Shown: piece by piece, positions 9,337 to 18,065 of the stretch
Position numbering within the stretch: position 1 is the first letter of the stretch
How the letters are laid out: every line of letters starts with the position of its first letter
Origin: Cyclobacteriaceae bacterium
GTDB lineage: Bacteria; Bacteroidota; Bacteroidia; Cytophagales; Cyclobacteriaceae
DNA length: 60,210 nt
Assembly (NCBI GenBank): GCA_020436125.1
Contig: JAGQYK010000005.1
Span: forward strand, 39,342-99,551
Reading direction: 5' to 3'
Notes under the pieces: model-generated
Told to the model about the DNA's origin: nothing
Databases searched by the model: none
Seen by the model: the letters and a program-made list of their open reading frames with translations, nothing else
Position numbers and translations under genes: made by a program

Positions 9337-10686
9337 ATGAAAAACAGAAAAATATATAAAACAAAAATGTTAAAGGTATTCACCTTACTATTGGCATTTA
9401 CTGTGTTCTCATGTAATGACATATTGGATGCAGAAAACCCAAATAGTTTGGTGGAAAGCGATTTATCCAATCCTGCGGCAGCAAGACCTATGGCTAATGG
9501 GTCGCAGGCCACGGTGACGCGTGCAATTGCAAACCTTTTGACTCCGTACTCTATTTCATCTGATGAAATGGTGTGGTCTGGGTCAAGAGATGACTGGCAG
9601 CAGCTTAATTTTGGTCAGTTATCCGACTTTGAAAATGAGTTTACGGATGCAGCATTTGCTTACACGGGAGAAGCAAGGTGGTGGGCTGATGAGGTAATCA
9701 CTCGCATAGAAGCATTTCAAACTGATGGGTTACTTAATGCTGGTGATGAGCTTGCATTGGCACGTGCCTATCTTTATGGCGCAACTATTTATATCACCAT
9801 TGCGGATATGTATACGGACTTTGTGTTCTCTGACAAACTAGAGTCGGGACCTGCAATTGGCCCTGCCAATATGAATGGTTTGTATGACACAGCTATTAGT
9901 TATTTGACTAAAGCAGTGGCATTGAATCAATCGGGTTTGACTGGTCAATTACAAGGAATGTTGGCTAGAGCGCATTGGAGCAAGGAAGCCTGGTCGAAAG
10001 CGAGAGCAAGAAATGCAGCAACAGCACTTATTAATAATGCTGCAGCTGTTGCAGCTGCTAATGCTGCTTTGACCGCAGGAAATGTTGCTTATGTTTTAGA
10101 TGTGGATAGTAGTACGCCTGATGTAATTAATGGATTACCAATTGGTAGTGAAGTTAACGACAGAAAAGAGCAACGTTTGTCAGATGCCTATATTATTGTT
10201 GACCCTGTTACGAATAATTCTGTAAATAAAATATCAAGTGGTGATCCCACAGAAAGCATTAGCTTGTTGGATCCTATAGATGGTATTCCTGATCCTGTAT
10301 TGTATAAGACAGTTGTAGATTTTGTTACAGCTCAGCTTTATCCTGACTTTACTCAGACTTCTGAAAGAGAGATGTATTTGATCTTGGCTGAAGCTGCGCT
10401 GGCAGCGAATGATGTACCAGGATTTACTACCAACATCAATTTATTGAGAGCTATGAATACGGAACTATCTCCTTGGGTTGATGAAATAACATCTGGTGTT
10501 AGTGCTCAGGATTTACTTATTCATGAGAGAAGAGTAAATTTATATTTGCAAGGAAGAAGATTGATTGATCATTATCGTTTTGATGATCCATCTCCTTATT
10601 GGATTCCTTCAAGTGATGCAATGAATGCTGTTACTTTCTTCCCTATTGGAATTTCAGAAGTACGTGCTAATACTTTGATTGATTAA
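9337..10686 (+). CDS. SusD/RagB-family outer membrane lipoprotein
   Basis: The start at 9337 gives a lipoprotein signal with a lipobox cysteine (FTVFSCND), so the protein is lipid-anchored in the outer membrane. The body has the helical TPR-like character of SusD, with ARAYLYGATIYITIADMYTDF in the middle and the family C-terminus where a LIHERRVNLYLQGRRLIDHYRF stretch matches the usual ERR.EL..EG.R..D.RR segment. At 449 residues it is close to typical SusD length. It caps the SusC-like channel encoded just upstream, and the two genes form an operon closed by the hairpin at 10709. Confidence 0.95.
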   Translation: MKNRKIYKTKMLKVFTLLLAFTVFSCNDILDAENPNSLVESDLSNPAAARPMANGSQATVTRAIANLLTPYSISSDEMVWSGSRDDWQQLNFGQLSDFENEFTDAAFAYTGEARWWADEVITRIEAFQTDGLLNAGDELALARAYLYGATIYITIADMYTDFVFSDKLESGPAIGPANMNGLYDTAISYLTKAVALNQSGLTGQLQGMLARAHWSKEAWSKARARNAATALINNAAAVAAANAALTAGNVAYVLDVDSSTPDVINGLPIGSEVNDRKEQRLSDAYIIVDPVTNNSVNKISSGDPTESISLLDPIDGIPDPVLYKTVVDFVTAQLYPDFTQTSEREMYLILAEAALAANDVPGFTTNINLLRAMNTELSPWVDEITSGVSAQDLLIHERRVNLYLQGRRLIDHYRFDDPSPYWIPSSDAMNAVTFFPIGISEVRANTLID

Positions 10687-10708
10687 TTCAATAGTTAGTT
10701 TTAAACTT

Positions 10709-10740
10709 AAAGCCGGCTCATTGATGAGCCGGCTTTTTTT
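10709..10740 (+). terminator. Rho-independent terminator of the SusCD operon
   Basis: A perfect 13-bp GC-rich stem (10709-10721 with 10724-10736) is followed by a T run. It lies 23 bases after the SusD stop codon. Confidence 0.92.
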
Positions 10741-10897
10741 GTGCTCATTGTTAAGTACTTAATATTGTTAGCGTCAATTTATTAGGTATGGAGGTTAGAA
10801 TAATACCGTTGGTAATTAGCAGTTTATAATTTTCATAAGTGACATACTGGTTCTGTATTTAGAATTTGTAGCTTAGTTAACTAATTGTTACTTGGAT

Positions 10898-13800
10898 ATG
10901 AAAGCCCTTCCTATAGTTTCTTTATTAATTTTAGTCAACTCTGCCTGTTTCTCTCAATCGTTCAATAATGAAAATTTCTCTCAATTAAAATTCAGGTTTA
11001 TTGGACCGGATGGCAACAGAGCAATTTCAGTAGTAGGGGAACCTGGAAACCCTGACGTATCTTATTTAGGGGCTGCCTCGGGGGGTATTTGGAAAACAGA
11101 AGATCGTGGTATCAACTGGAAGCCTGTTTTTGATGATGTAGATGATTCGTCAATAGGGGCATTGGCCATTGCTCCTTCCAATCATAAGCAAGTGTGGGCG
11201 GGTACTGGTGAAACTTTTATTATACGACCTGCTCATGCAGTGGGAAATGGAGTTTATAAGTCTTCTGATGCTGGTAAGACTTGGAGGCATATGGGTTTAA
11301 AAAACAGCTTCCGTATTAGCAGGGTGATAGTTCATCCAACAGATACCAATATTGTTTATGTAGGGGTTTTGGGGCATACACATGGACCACAACAAGAAAA
11401 GGGTGTGTATAAAACAATGGATGGGGGTAAAACTTGGGAATGCGTGTTGTTCGTCAACGAGTTTACTGGTGTTTCTGATATGGCCATAGATTCTAAAAAT
11501 CCAAACATCGTTTATGCAGCCATGTGGCAAGCAGAGATTAAAACATGGAATTTAAAAAGTGGAGGGCCCGGAAGTGGAATTTATCGGTCTAAAGATGCTG
11601 GAAAAACCTGGGAGCCATTAAGAAATGGATTGGAGAGTGGACCCACTCATCCAGTGGGAAAAACGTCTGTGGATGTAGCTTTCAGCAATCCAAAAGTATT
11701 GTACGCATTGGTGGAAGATAAGGAGCCAAGGTTATACAGATCAGAAAACGGTGGTGATTCATGGAAGCTGATGCAACAGGATCATTCTATGGCGCAGCGT
11801 GCAGCCTATTATACGCGAGTGCGAGTTTCTACTCAGGACGAGAACAGAGTATACACTGTTAACGTATCGATGAAAATGTCTAAGGACGGAGGTCAATCCT
11901 GGTCAGATGAGCTGGGGCCTTGGGATGCTGGTGGCGATAACCATGATATGTGGTTTGACCCCACCGATGCTAACCGAATTTTAGTAGCCCATGATGGTTG
12001 CCTTAATATGTCCTTCAATTATGGTAAAAGTTGGGAGAATATCAACTTACCTATAGCACAGATGTATAATATCTCCGTTGATGATCGCGTACCTTATTAT
12101 GTATACGGTAACCGTCAGGATGCATGGTCCTACAGGGGCCCTAGTAGATACCTCGGTGGGTGGAGTATTCCATTAGGTGTGTGGCATGGAGTAGGGGGTT
12201 GCGAGAGTGGTGATGCCAAAGTAGATCCTTTTGATAACAACGTGGTTTGGTCCCAGTGTTATGATGGAGGTTTGGATGTATTTGATTTAACCACCATGCA
12301 AATGCGTGATGTGCGTGCATGGCCTGAGGCAGGATACGGATTCGCCCCTTCAGATTTAAAATACAGATGGCATTGGAATTTTCCGGTTGTACTATCAAAG
12401 CATACCAGAGGTAAGGTATGGGCTGGCAGTCAATATGTACATGAGACTACTAATGCTGGACAAAGCTGGAAGGTGATAAGTCTGGATCTTACGACAAATG
12501 ATAAAACACACCAAATGAGTTCCGGAGGAATGGCTGGTGATAATCTCATGACATTTGACGGAAGTACTTTATTTTCAATGGCTGAGTCTCCCGTTCAAGA
12601 AGGAATTTTGTGGACTGGAAGTAATGATGGATTAGTGCATGTAACTAAAGATGGAGGAAAAAGTTGGTTCAAAGCATCCGACTTTATGCCTGAGCTGCCA
12701 AAGTGGGGAACCATTAGAAATATCGAACCATCGCACTTTGATGCATCTACTTGCTATGTGTCAGTAGATGCGCACCAGGATGGGGATTTTGGTAGCTACG
12801 TATATAAAACAGATGATTTAGGAAAGACTTGGAAAAGATTAACAGTAAACCTTCCTCCCTCTAACTCTAACTTCGTTCATCAGATCAAAGAAGATCCTGA
12901 AAAGCAGGGGCTGTTATGGATGGGAACGGACAAAGGACTTTATTTCTCACCTGATGACGGAGTCAACTGGATCCGCTTTAAGCATGGCCTACCTGCAGCA
13001 CCAGTTTTTGGAATTGCCATTCAGCCTCACTTCAACGATTTGGTAATAGGGACATACGGAAGAGGGATATTTATTCTGGACGATATCACTCCAATAAGAG
13101 AATTTACTGAAGCAGTTCAAAATTCTGATCTCTATTTTTTCACTCCAGGTACTGCTTATAGGTTTCAAAAAATAGATGCAATAAAATCAAAGGGGAGCTT
13201 TAGCGATGGAAAGAACCCTCCCTATGGAGTCTCTATCAACTATTATTTGAAAGAAGCTTCAGCAGACAGTGTTAAGATTAAGATCATGGATGCGAAAGGG
13301 AATGTGATTAAAGAGCTGGCAGAAAAAGGGGAGAAGGGAGTAAATCGAATTTGGTGGAACCTCCGACACGAAGATTATGAATTTCCTAAATTGAGAACGA
13401 AGCCTCGTGATAAAGAATGGGTACAATTAAGTGATAAGGGAACGCGAGATATGTTTATCTATGATTTGGATATTGGCCCTGGTATGGCACCTACCCTTGT
13501 CCCTCCCGGACAATATTCAATCGTGATTAAAACAAACGGAAAGGAAGTAAAGAAAAATGTACAGGTACTAAAAGACCCCAATACAAAAAGTTCATTGGCT
13601 GATATTGGGAAACAGTATGCATTTGGAATGGAGATTTATAAATCAGTTAATACTTGTTTGGGGTTAATTGATGAAATGGAAAAAGCCAGGACGGAATTGT
13701 TGGAGAAGTCGAAGGATCCAAAGACAGCGAGAACAGCAAAGCCTTTAGAGGATAAGATTTATAACCTCGAAGGGAAAATTTTTGATGTCCATTTGACGGG

Positions 13801-14008
13801 AGCTCGTCAAGATATTTTCAGAAACCCTGCTGGAATTTTGGAACGCATTTTTGCAATAGCAAAGGAAGGACAAACAGCAAGTGCTGATTTTCCTCCTACT
13901 GACCAGCAACTGGAGGTCTTTTCATTATTGAAAAACAGATTAGAAAAAGTGGAGAGTGATTTTGAAGCTTTGAAAAAAGGGGTAGAATGGAAAAAAAGTG
14001 GCCTATAG
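10898..14008 (+). CDS. secreted BNR/sortilin-like beta-propeller protein
   Basis: Starting at the ATG at 10898 (a TTG two codons earlier is less likely), the protein has a signal peptide ending near ACFSQ. Most of its 1036 residues form VPS10/sortilin-like propellers marked by about ten Asp-box motifs, for example KTEDRGINW, KSSDAGKTW, KTMDGGKTW, RSKDAGKTW, RSENGGDSW, TKDGGKSW, KTDDLGKTW and SPDDGVNW. The last ~230 residues change character, with a beta-rich stretch containing PPGQYSIVIKTNGKEVKK followed by charged helices. Such proteins are often annotated as glycosyl hydrolase (BNR repeat), but no catalytic residues are evident. It is probably periplasmic or surface-located. Its stop abuts that of the convergent lycopene cyclase gene with no spacer. 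Confidence 0.88.
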   Translation: MKALPIVSLLILVNSACFSQSFNNENFSQLKFRFIGPDGNRAISVVGEPGNPDVSYLGAASGGIWKTEDRGINWKPVFDDVDDSSIGALAIAPSNHKQVWAGTGETFIIRPAHAVGNGVYKSSDAGKTWRHMGLKNSFRISRVIVHPTDTNIVYVGVLGHTHGPQQEKGVYKTMDGGKTWECVLFVNEFTGVSDMAIDSKNPNIVYAAMWQAEIKTWNLKSGGPGSGIYRSKDAGKTWEPLRNGLESGPTHPVGKTSVDVAFSNPKVLYALVEDKEPRLYRSENGGDSWKLMQQDHSMAQRAAYYTRVRVSTQDENRVYTVNVSMKMSKDGGQSWSDELGPWDAGGDNHDMWFDPTDANRILVAHDGCLNMSFNYGKSWENINLPIAQMYNISVDDRVPYYVYGNRQDAWSYRGPSRYLGGWSIPLGVWHGVGGCESGDAKVDPFDNNVVWSQCYDGGLDVFDLTTMQMRDVRAWPEAGYGFAPSDLKYRWHWNFPVVLSKHTRGKVWAGSQYVHETTNAGQSWKVISLDLTTNDKTHQMSSGGMAGDNLMTFDGSTLFSMAESPVQEGILWTGSNDGLVHVTKDGGKSWFKASDFMPELPKWGTIRNIEPSHFDASTCYVSVDAHQDGDFGSYVYKTDDLGKTWKRLTVNLPPSNSNFVHQIKEDPEKQGLLWMGTDKGLYFSPDDGVNWIRFKHGLPAAPVFGIAIQPHFNDLVIGTYGRGIFILDDITPIREFTEAVQNSDLYFFTPGTAYRFQKIDAIKSKGSFSDGKNPPYGVSINYYLKEASADSVKIKIMDAKGNVIKELAEKGEKGVNRIWWNLRHEDYEFPKLRTKPRDKEWVQLSDKGTRDMFIYDLDIGPGMAPTLVPPGQYSIVIKTNGKEVKKNVQVLKDPNTKSSLADIGKQYAFGMEIYKSVNTCLGLIDEMEKARTELLEKSKDPKTARTAKPLEDKIYNLEGKIFDVHLTGARQDIFRNPAGILERIFAIAKEGQTASADFPPTDQQLEVFSLLKNRLEKVESDFEALKKGVEWKKSGL

Positions 14009-14713
14009 TTAGCCTTTAGCCTTTTTACCTCTGGCTTGTAATCCTTCAAATAAAGCAACATTCATCAGAATGAGAAGCATCCCATAAAATACGTCTTCAA
14101 TAGGAATTGTTCCTAATCTCAACCCTAAGTTTTCAGCATTGTTGTACCATACAACTTGGCCTTCAATTCCCGTTCCCGTGAGGATACCATTGACTATAAA
14201 AAATGGGATCAGAATGATAAGGTAGGTGAAATAGAACTTACCTAAATAAGAGGGCTTGAGTTTGAAGTGAATATAGAGTAGAAAGAGTAAAGAAAGGAAG
14301 CTGGTAGAAAGGGTGTACCAACGATGAATATTTAAGAAGGCAGTGATGGAAAGTAGCGCTAATAGAACAATGGTAATCTTATTGGCCGTAAATAGGGAGA
14401 AGTCTTTTTTAGAGAAATAACCAACGGCTTCATAGGTAAATACGCAGGCATAAGGAATACAGATAAAAAATAGAATCTCTTCTATGGGTAAACTAAATAA
14501 GTATATGCCGGTAAGGTATTTAGGGTTGAAACCCCACACTCCCATACTGGTAAACCATTCATCCCAAATCAAAAAAAATGCACCGGGTAATAAGATGGCA
14601 GGCCACAGGTATTTCCATTTTCTTGAAAAATTGGCTTTGGGATGAAAACTAAAAAGGAGAGGCAGCGAAACGGCAGCTAAATCAATTATTAGATATAAAT
14701 ATTTTGGATTCAA
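14009..14713 (-). CDS. crtY: lycopene beta-cyclase, fused CrtYcd type
   Basis: This 234-residue protein is an integral membrane cyclase of the heterodimer-derived type (CrtYc plus CrtYd fused), with about six to seven hydrophobic helices. Each half carries the family's conserved P-x-E-(E/D) segment: LPIEEILFF in the first and IPIEDVFYG in the second. The early FLIWDEWFTSMGVWGFN stretch is also characteristic. It cyclises both ends of lycopene to give beta-carotene. It is the last gene of the minus-strand block photolyase, SRPBCC protein, crtZ, crtY, and is 3 bases from crtZ, so these genes are almost certainly co-transcribed. The substrate call relies on family and context. Confidence 0.93.
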   Translation of the reverse strand: MNPKYLYLIIDLAAVSLPLLFSFHPKANFSRKWKYLWPAILLPGAFFLIWDEWFTSMGVWGFNPKYLTGIYLFSLPIEEILFFICIPYACVFTYEAVGYFSKKDFSLFTANKITIVLLALLSITAFLNIHRWYTLSTSFLSLLFLLYIHFKLKPSYLGKFYFTYLIILIPFFIVNGILTGTGIEGQVVWYNNAENLGLRLGTIPIEDVFYGMLLILMNVALFEGLQARGKKAKG

Positions 14714-14716
14714 ATC

Positions 14717-15211
14717 TTACTGCGTTTCCTTTCGCTCGTTCCGTAGTTTGAAATCCTTTGGCTCATATTTCTTGGGTGCGTATAAAAATCCAAAAGCTTC
14801 ACAGTCTTCTTTACTGTGCTTGCTATGATGAATATAATGAGCGTTGATCATTCTCTTCAAATATTGACTTTTCTTTTTTGGCCTCCATTTGATTCTTTGA
14901 TGAACAATAAAGTCGTGAAAAATTATATAAAAAAGTCCATAGCAGAATATACCTAAACCCACTGCCAATAAATAGGGATTGTAGGACACTAGGCTTGCAT
15001 AATAAAATAGGCCAATGGAGGGTAGGCTGAATACAACAGCAAACCAGTCATTTTTCTCTAAGGTGTGATCATGCACTTTATGATGTGATTTATGCCATAC
15101 CCAAAGAAAACCGTGCATGATGTATTTGTGAGTAAACCAAGCTACAAATTCCCAGAAAAGAAATGTGGCTATTACTATGATGGCACAAATTAAAATGGTA
15201 ATCCAATCCAT
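14717..15211 (-). CDS. crtZ: beta-carotene hydroxylase CrtZ (fatty acid hydroxylase superfamily)
   Basis: All four histidine clusters of the di-iron membrane hydroxylase fold are visible: HKYIMH (H-x4-H), HKSHH (H-x2-HH), HDFIVH (H-x4-H) and HYIHH (H-x2-HH). The 164-residue length and hydrophobic helices between the clusters match bacterial CrtZ. The enzyme adds 3- and 3'-hydroxyls to the beta-ionone rings, taking beta-carotene through cryptoxanthin to zeaxanthin. It sits between the SRPBCC gene (4-base gap) and crtY (3-base gap). No ketolase (crtW) is present in the window, so zeaxanthin or a derivative is the expected local end product. Confidence 0.95.
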   Translation of the reverse strand: MDWITILICAIIVIATFLFWEFVAWFTHKYIMHGFLWVWHKSHHKVHDHTLEKNDWFAVVFSLPSIGLFYYASLVSYNPYLLAVGLGIFCYGLFYIIFHDFIVHQRIKWRPKKKSQYLKRMINAHYIHHSKHSKEDCEAFGFLYAPKKYEPKDFKLRNERKETQ

Positions 15212-15215
15212 ATAT

Positions 15216-15698
15216 TTAATACGTGCTTAAATTGTTCTTGGTGTTAAAAAATGAAGCCAATACTTTGTATCTGTAATCAAAAATAGCATTTACCTGTCTC
15301 CCCACAAAAAGCCAGTGGGCAAGCTTGCCTAGAACACCCAATGGAATCACATAATTGACTTCATCGATCATTTCTACACCCTCTTTTATTCCTCTGAAAT
15401 GATGCTGGTGATGCCATAATTTGTATGGACCAAAGCGTTGCTCGTCAATAAAGTATTGTAAGTCCTTTACTTGTGTTATTTCTGTTACCCAGTTCATACG
15501 GATGCCAGGCAATACCTTTATTTTATAAGCGATAATTTGCCCAGGATAGGTCGTATCACCACCTGATATATATTGAATGTCAAACCCCATATCTGAGGGA
15601 GTAATTTTACTTAAATTCTTTGGTGAGGTAAAGAATTCCCAAGCTTCTTCCAGGGTAATGGGCAGTATCTGTTTGCGTTTTAAGTTGTACATTTTCAC
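15216..15698 (-). CDS. SRPBCC (START/Bet v1-like) family protein in the carotenoid operon
   Basis: This 160-residue soluble protein begins with the family pattern LPITLEEAWEFFTSPKNLSKITP and continues with FGPYKLWHHQHHF and DEVNYVIPLGVLG, which mark the helix-grip lipid-binding fold (polyketide cyclase/dehydrase and related). No catalytic residues can be assigned. It is packed between the photolyase gene (41-base gap) and crtZ (4-base gap) on the same strand. A role in binding or handing over a carotenoid or another hydrophobic molecule is plausible from fold and position only. The true start could be the second methionine, at 15692. Confidence 0.85.
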   Translation of the reverse strand: MKMYNLKRKQILPITLEEAWEFFTSPKNLSKITPSDMGFDIQYISGGDTTYPGQIIAYKIKVLPGIRMNWVTEITQVKDLQYFIDEQRFGPYKLWHHQHHFRGIKEGVEMIDEVNYVIPLGVLGKLAHWLFVGRQVNAIFDYRYKVLASFFNTKNNLSTY

Positions 15699-15739
15699 AA
15701 CCTTAAAACACCATGCATTTCAGATTGTTTTGAGTGGGC

Positions 15740-17047
15740 TTACTTATTTTGAAGGGCTTGTTTGTATGTTCTCAGGGCTCTTTCCCGGGCAAAGGAATGT
15801 TCAACAATAGGCCTTGGATATTGATCAGAATTGAACTCAGGTATCCATTTTTTTATATAAATCAATTCCGGGTCAAATTTTTCAGTTTGCAGGTAAGGGT
15901 TGAACACTCTAAAATAGGGTGCAGCATCGCATCCTGAACCGGCTGCCCATTGCCAGCCACCATTGTTGGCCGCAAGATCAAAGTCCAGTAGTTTTCTTGC
16001 GAAATAGGCCTCTCCCCATCTCCAGTCGATGAGCAGGTGCTTCACTAAAAAACTAGCGACAATCATTCGTACTCTGTTGTGCATAAACCCTGTAGTATTG
16101 AGCTCCCGCATACCTGCATCTACAATTGGATATCCCGTTTGTCCATCACACCATGCCTGAAATTCATTTGGGTTATTTCGCCACTCAATTCTATCATATG
16201 CTGGTTTAAATGCTTGACTTACATTGGGAAAGTGCCACAGAATCATGTGATAGAAATCTCTCCAAATTAATTCATTTAACCATGTTTCATTTTTCTTTAA
16301 TGCAACAGCTACTAACTTTCTGATGCTTACTGTGCCAAACCGAATATGAATACTAAGTTGTGTGGTGCCTTTTTTTGCTGGATAGTTTCTATCGCGGCTA
16401 TAATGTTCAATGATTGAGGACTTGATCACACGTGGAGGGAAATCAATTTTCGTTGTTTGAAATCCTATTTGTTTTAAAGAGGGTAGAGGAAGAGGAGCGA
16501 TCTTAATAAGGTTGTCGAGGTATTTATTGATTGGGTAATCTTTGTAATCGTTCGGTATAAGTTGTGCTTTCCATTTCTTTGAAAATGGAGTAAAGACAGT
16601 ATAGGGTGTTCCATCATTTTTGAGTATGTCTTCTTTTGCGAAGATGACCTGATCTTTATAGGTTTTAAACTCAACATTTTTAGAAGCTAGAATTTGCGCA
16701 ACTTTCTTATCACGCTGCATTGCATAAGGCTCGTAGTCTTCATTAGTATAGACCGCTTTGGGTGTATTTGATTTAAAAAATGTGCTTGGAGAAGCATGAA
16801 CCACCAGAAGCGAGCTACCTAACTTTTCGAGTTCACTTTTCAGTAGTTGCAGCGTATCATGTATAAAATTGACACGTGCATCATCTTTATCCTCTAACTT
16901 CCCTAAAATTTCTTTATCAAAAATAAATAGGGGTAGAACTTTTTTATTCTCTTTTAGTGCATAAAAGAGTGAAGTATGATCACTTAGTCTTAGATCTCGT
17001 CTTAGCCATAATAGTGTTACATTTTTATCAATAAACTGAGTCTTCAT
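15740..17047 (-). CDS. phrB: deoxyribodipyrimidine photolyase / cryptochrome family protein
   Basis: The ATG at 17047 (rather than TTG at 17053) gives a 435-residue protein. The N-terminal Rossmann domain opens with VTLLWLRRDLRLSDH, the standard photolyase start. The C-terminal FAD domain shows GTTQLSIHIRFGTVS, ELIWRDFYHMIL, DAGMRELNTTGFMHNRVRM and LLDFDLAANNGGWQWAAGSGCDAAPYFRVFNP, which carry FAD contacts and tryptophans of the electron-transfer chain. This suits a class I CPD photolyase, which uses blue light to split pyrimidine dimers; a signalling cryptochrome cannot be excluded. It is the first gene of the crt block ending with crtY, linking DNA photorepair to photoprotective pigment synthesis. 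Confidence 0.92.
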   Translation of the reverse strand: MKTQFIDKNVTLLWLRRDLRLSDHTSLFYALKENKKVLPLFIFDKEILGKLEDKDDARVNFIHDTLQLLKSELEKLGSSLLVVHASPSTFFKSNTPKAVYTNEDYEPYAMQRDKKVAQILASKNVEFKTYKDQVIFAKEDILKNDGTPYTVFTPFSKKWKAQLIPNDYKDYPINKYLDNLIKIAPLPLPSLKQIGFQTTKIDFPPRVIKSSIIEHYSRDRNYPAKKGTTQLSIHIRFGTVSIRKLVAVALKKNETWLNELIWRDFYHMILWHFPNVSQAFKPAYDRIEWRNNPNEFQAWCDGQTGYPIVDAGMRELNTTGFMHNRVRMIVASFLVKHLLIDWRWGEAYFARKLLDFDLAANNGGWQWAAGSGCDAAPYFRVFNPYLQTEKFDPELIYIKKWIPEFNSDQYPRPIVEHSFARERALRTYKQALQNK

Positions 17048-17202
17048 TAACAAGGTGTTAGGGATCAGTTGGTTATCTATTTTTCTTGATTAGAGAGCTT
17101 ACCTTTAACAAACATCTTGGATAAAGAATTGTTTATTGTGGCTTAGTCGATATTCTATTCAAATATGGGTATTTCTCTACATTTAGTATGTTTAAACAAG
17201 TG

Positions 17203-17217
17203 TTATCATCTTGATAA
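17203..17217. promoter_or_regulatory. dyad TTATCA-TCT-TGATAA between photolyase and beta-barrel genes
   Basis: A perfect 6-bp inverted repeat (17203-17208 with 17212-17217) lies in the 264-base divergent region between the photolyase operon and the plus-strand beta-barrel gene. It could be an operator for either direction, but no matching copy was noticed elsewhere in the window. Confidence 0.3.
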
Positions 17218-17226
17218 GTTTTACAA

Positions 17227-17254
17227 TTTGATTCAGTGAGTGTTGTAACTTTTG
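17227..17254 (+). promoter_or_regulatory. possible promoter for the beta-barrel gene
   Basis: TTTG at 17227-17230 and TAACTTTTG at 17246-17254 resemble the Bacteroidota -33 (TTTG) and -7 (TAnnTTTG) elements, with one extra base inside the -7 box and a short spacer. It lies 58 bases ahead of the chosen start codon. The match is imperfect. Confidence 0.3.
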
Positions 17255-17311
17255 TTTAATAGCCCTATTCTTGCGCGACTTTTAAAAATGGTGAAACTTT
17301 TAAGATATAAT

Positions 17312-18025
17312 ATGAAGTATAGATTGTTTGCATCCATCACTTTTTTATCACTTATATTTCTTGCGAATACGCTGTATGCGCAGGATGATCGTTCTGGACT
17401 GTCTTATGGATTTAAGATAGGTGCTACAGTAAGTAATTTTTCCAATGATCAGCCACACACCAGCGCAAGACTTGGTTTCTTAGCGGGTGGAGTTGTAGAA
17501 TACGGATTTTCTGATGTATTGTCTGTGCAAGCAGAGCCATCTTATATGCAGCAAGGCGGTCGCTTTGTTAGATTTAAGGATGATTCAAAATTTAGTACTG
17601 ACCCTTTTTATGATATGTACGCTACCAATTCGGATGTTGTTCTTCATACCATAGATTTGCCTGTACTTGCGAAATATTGGCTGCCTAAATTTGGCGATAT
17701 TCAGCCAAACGTTGTTTTAGGGCCAGCAGTTGGATATACGCTGGGGGCTTCCAACACGTATCAAACCACCTATAATAGTAATGGTGACTTCTATACGGCC
17801 AATGGCTACAAAGAAGAGGGAAGTCAGTATGAGCCTTTTCAGGTCGGGGTAACAGGTGGATTTGGTGGTGAAGTGAGTTTAGGCAGCAAACGATTAATGA
17901 TCGATTTCAGGTATCGCTATGGCGTTACACCTGTAAAGAAGAGTTATAGCTATGTAGGCTTGAATTATGTGCAAGGTGATTTACGTACCCACTCTGCATA
18001 TGTTACCATCGGCTTAGGACTTTAA
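17312..18025 (+). CDS. outer membrane beta-barrel protein (porin/OmpX-like family)
   Basis: The ATG at 17312 gives a clean signal peptide (MKYRLFASITF...LYAQDD), so an upstream in-frame start is rejected. The 237-residue protein then alternates hydrophobic residues in short strands (YGFKIGATVSNF, LGFLAGGVVEYGF, SVQAEPSYMQQGG, VLAKYWL) and ends in YVTIGLGL. This is the Bacteroidota PorT/OMP beta-barrel pattern of about eight to ten strands. The function is unknown. It is followed after 40 bases by a lipoprotein gene, and the pair interrupts the carotenoid locus on the opposite strand. Confidence 0.85.
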   Translation: MKYRLFASITFLSLIFLANTLYAQDDRSGLSYGFKIGATVSNFSNDQPHTSARLGFLAGGVVEYGFSDVLSVQAEPSYMQQGGRFVRFKDDSKFSTDPFYDMYATNSDVVLHTIDLPVLAKYWLPKFGDIQPNVVLGPAVGYTLGASNTYQTTYNSNGDFYTANGYKEEGSQYEPFQVGVTGGFGGEVSLGSKRLMIDFRYRYGVTPVKKSYSYVGLNYVQGDLRTHSAYVTIGLGL

Positions 18026-18065
18026 TAATTAAATTTTAAAATCAACTTTACTTTAATAATAACCA

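Noticed and set aside
10898-14008. Sialidase or other glycosidase
   Set aside because: Asp-box repeats occur in many propellers; no sialidase arginine triad or FRIP motif was seen.
14009-14713. Reading crtY as two separate genes (crtYc and crtYd)
   Set aside because: One continuous 234-residue frame holds both P-x-E-(E/D) segments, so it is the fused form.
16079-16270. Small plus-strand frame within the photolyase gene
   Set aside because: It lies wholly inside a well-supported gene on the other strand and has no composition or start features of its own.
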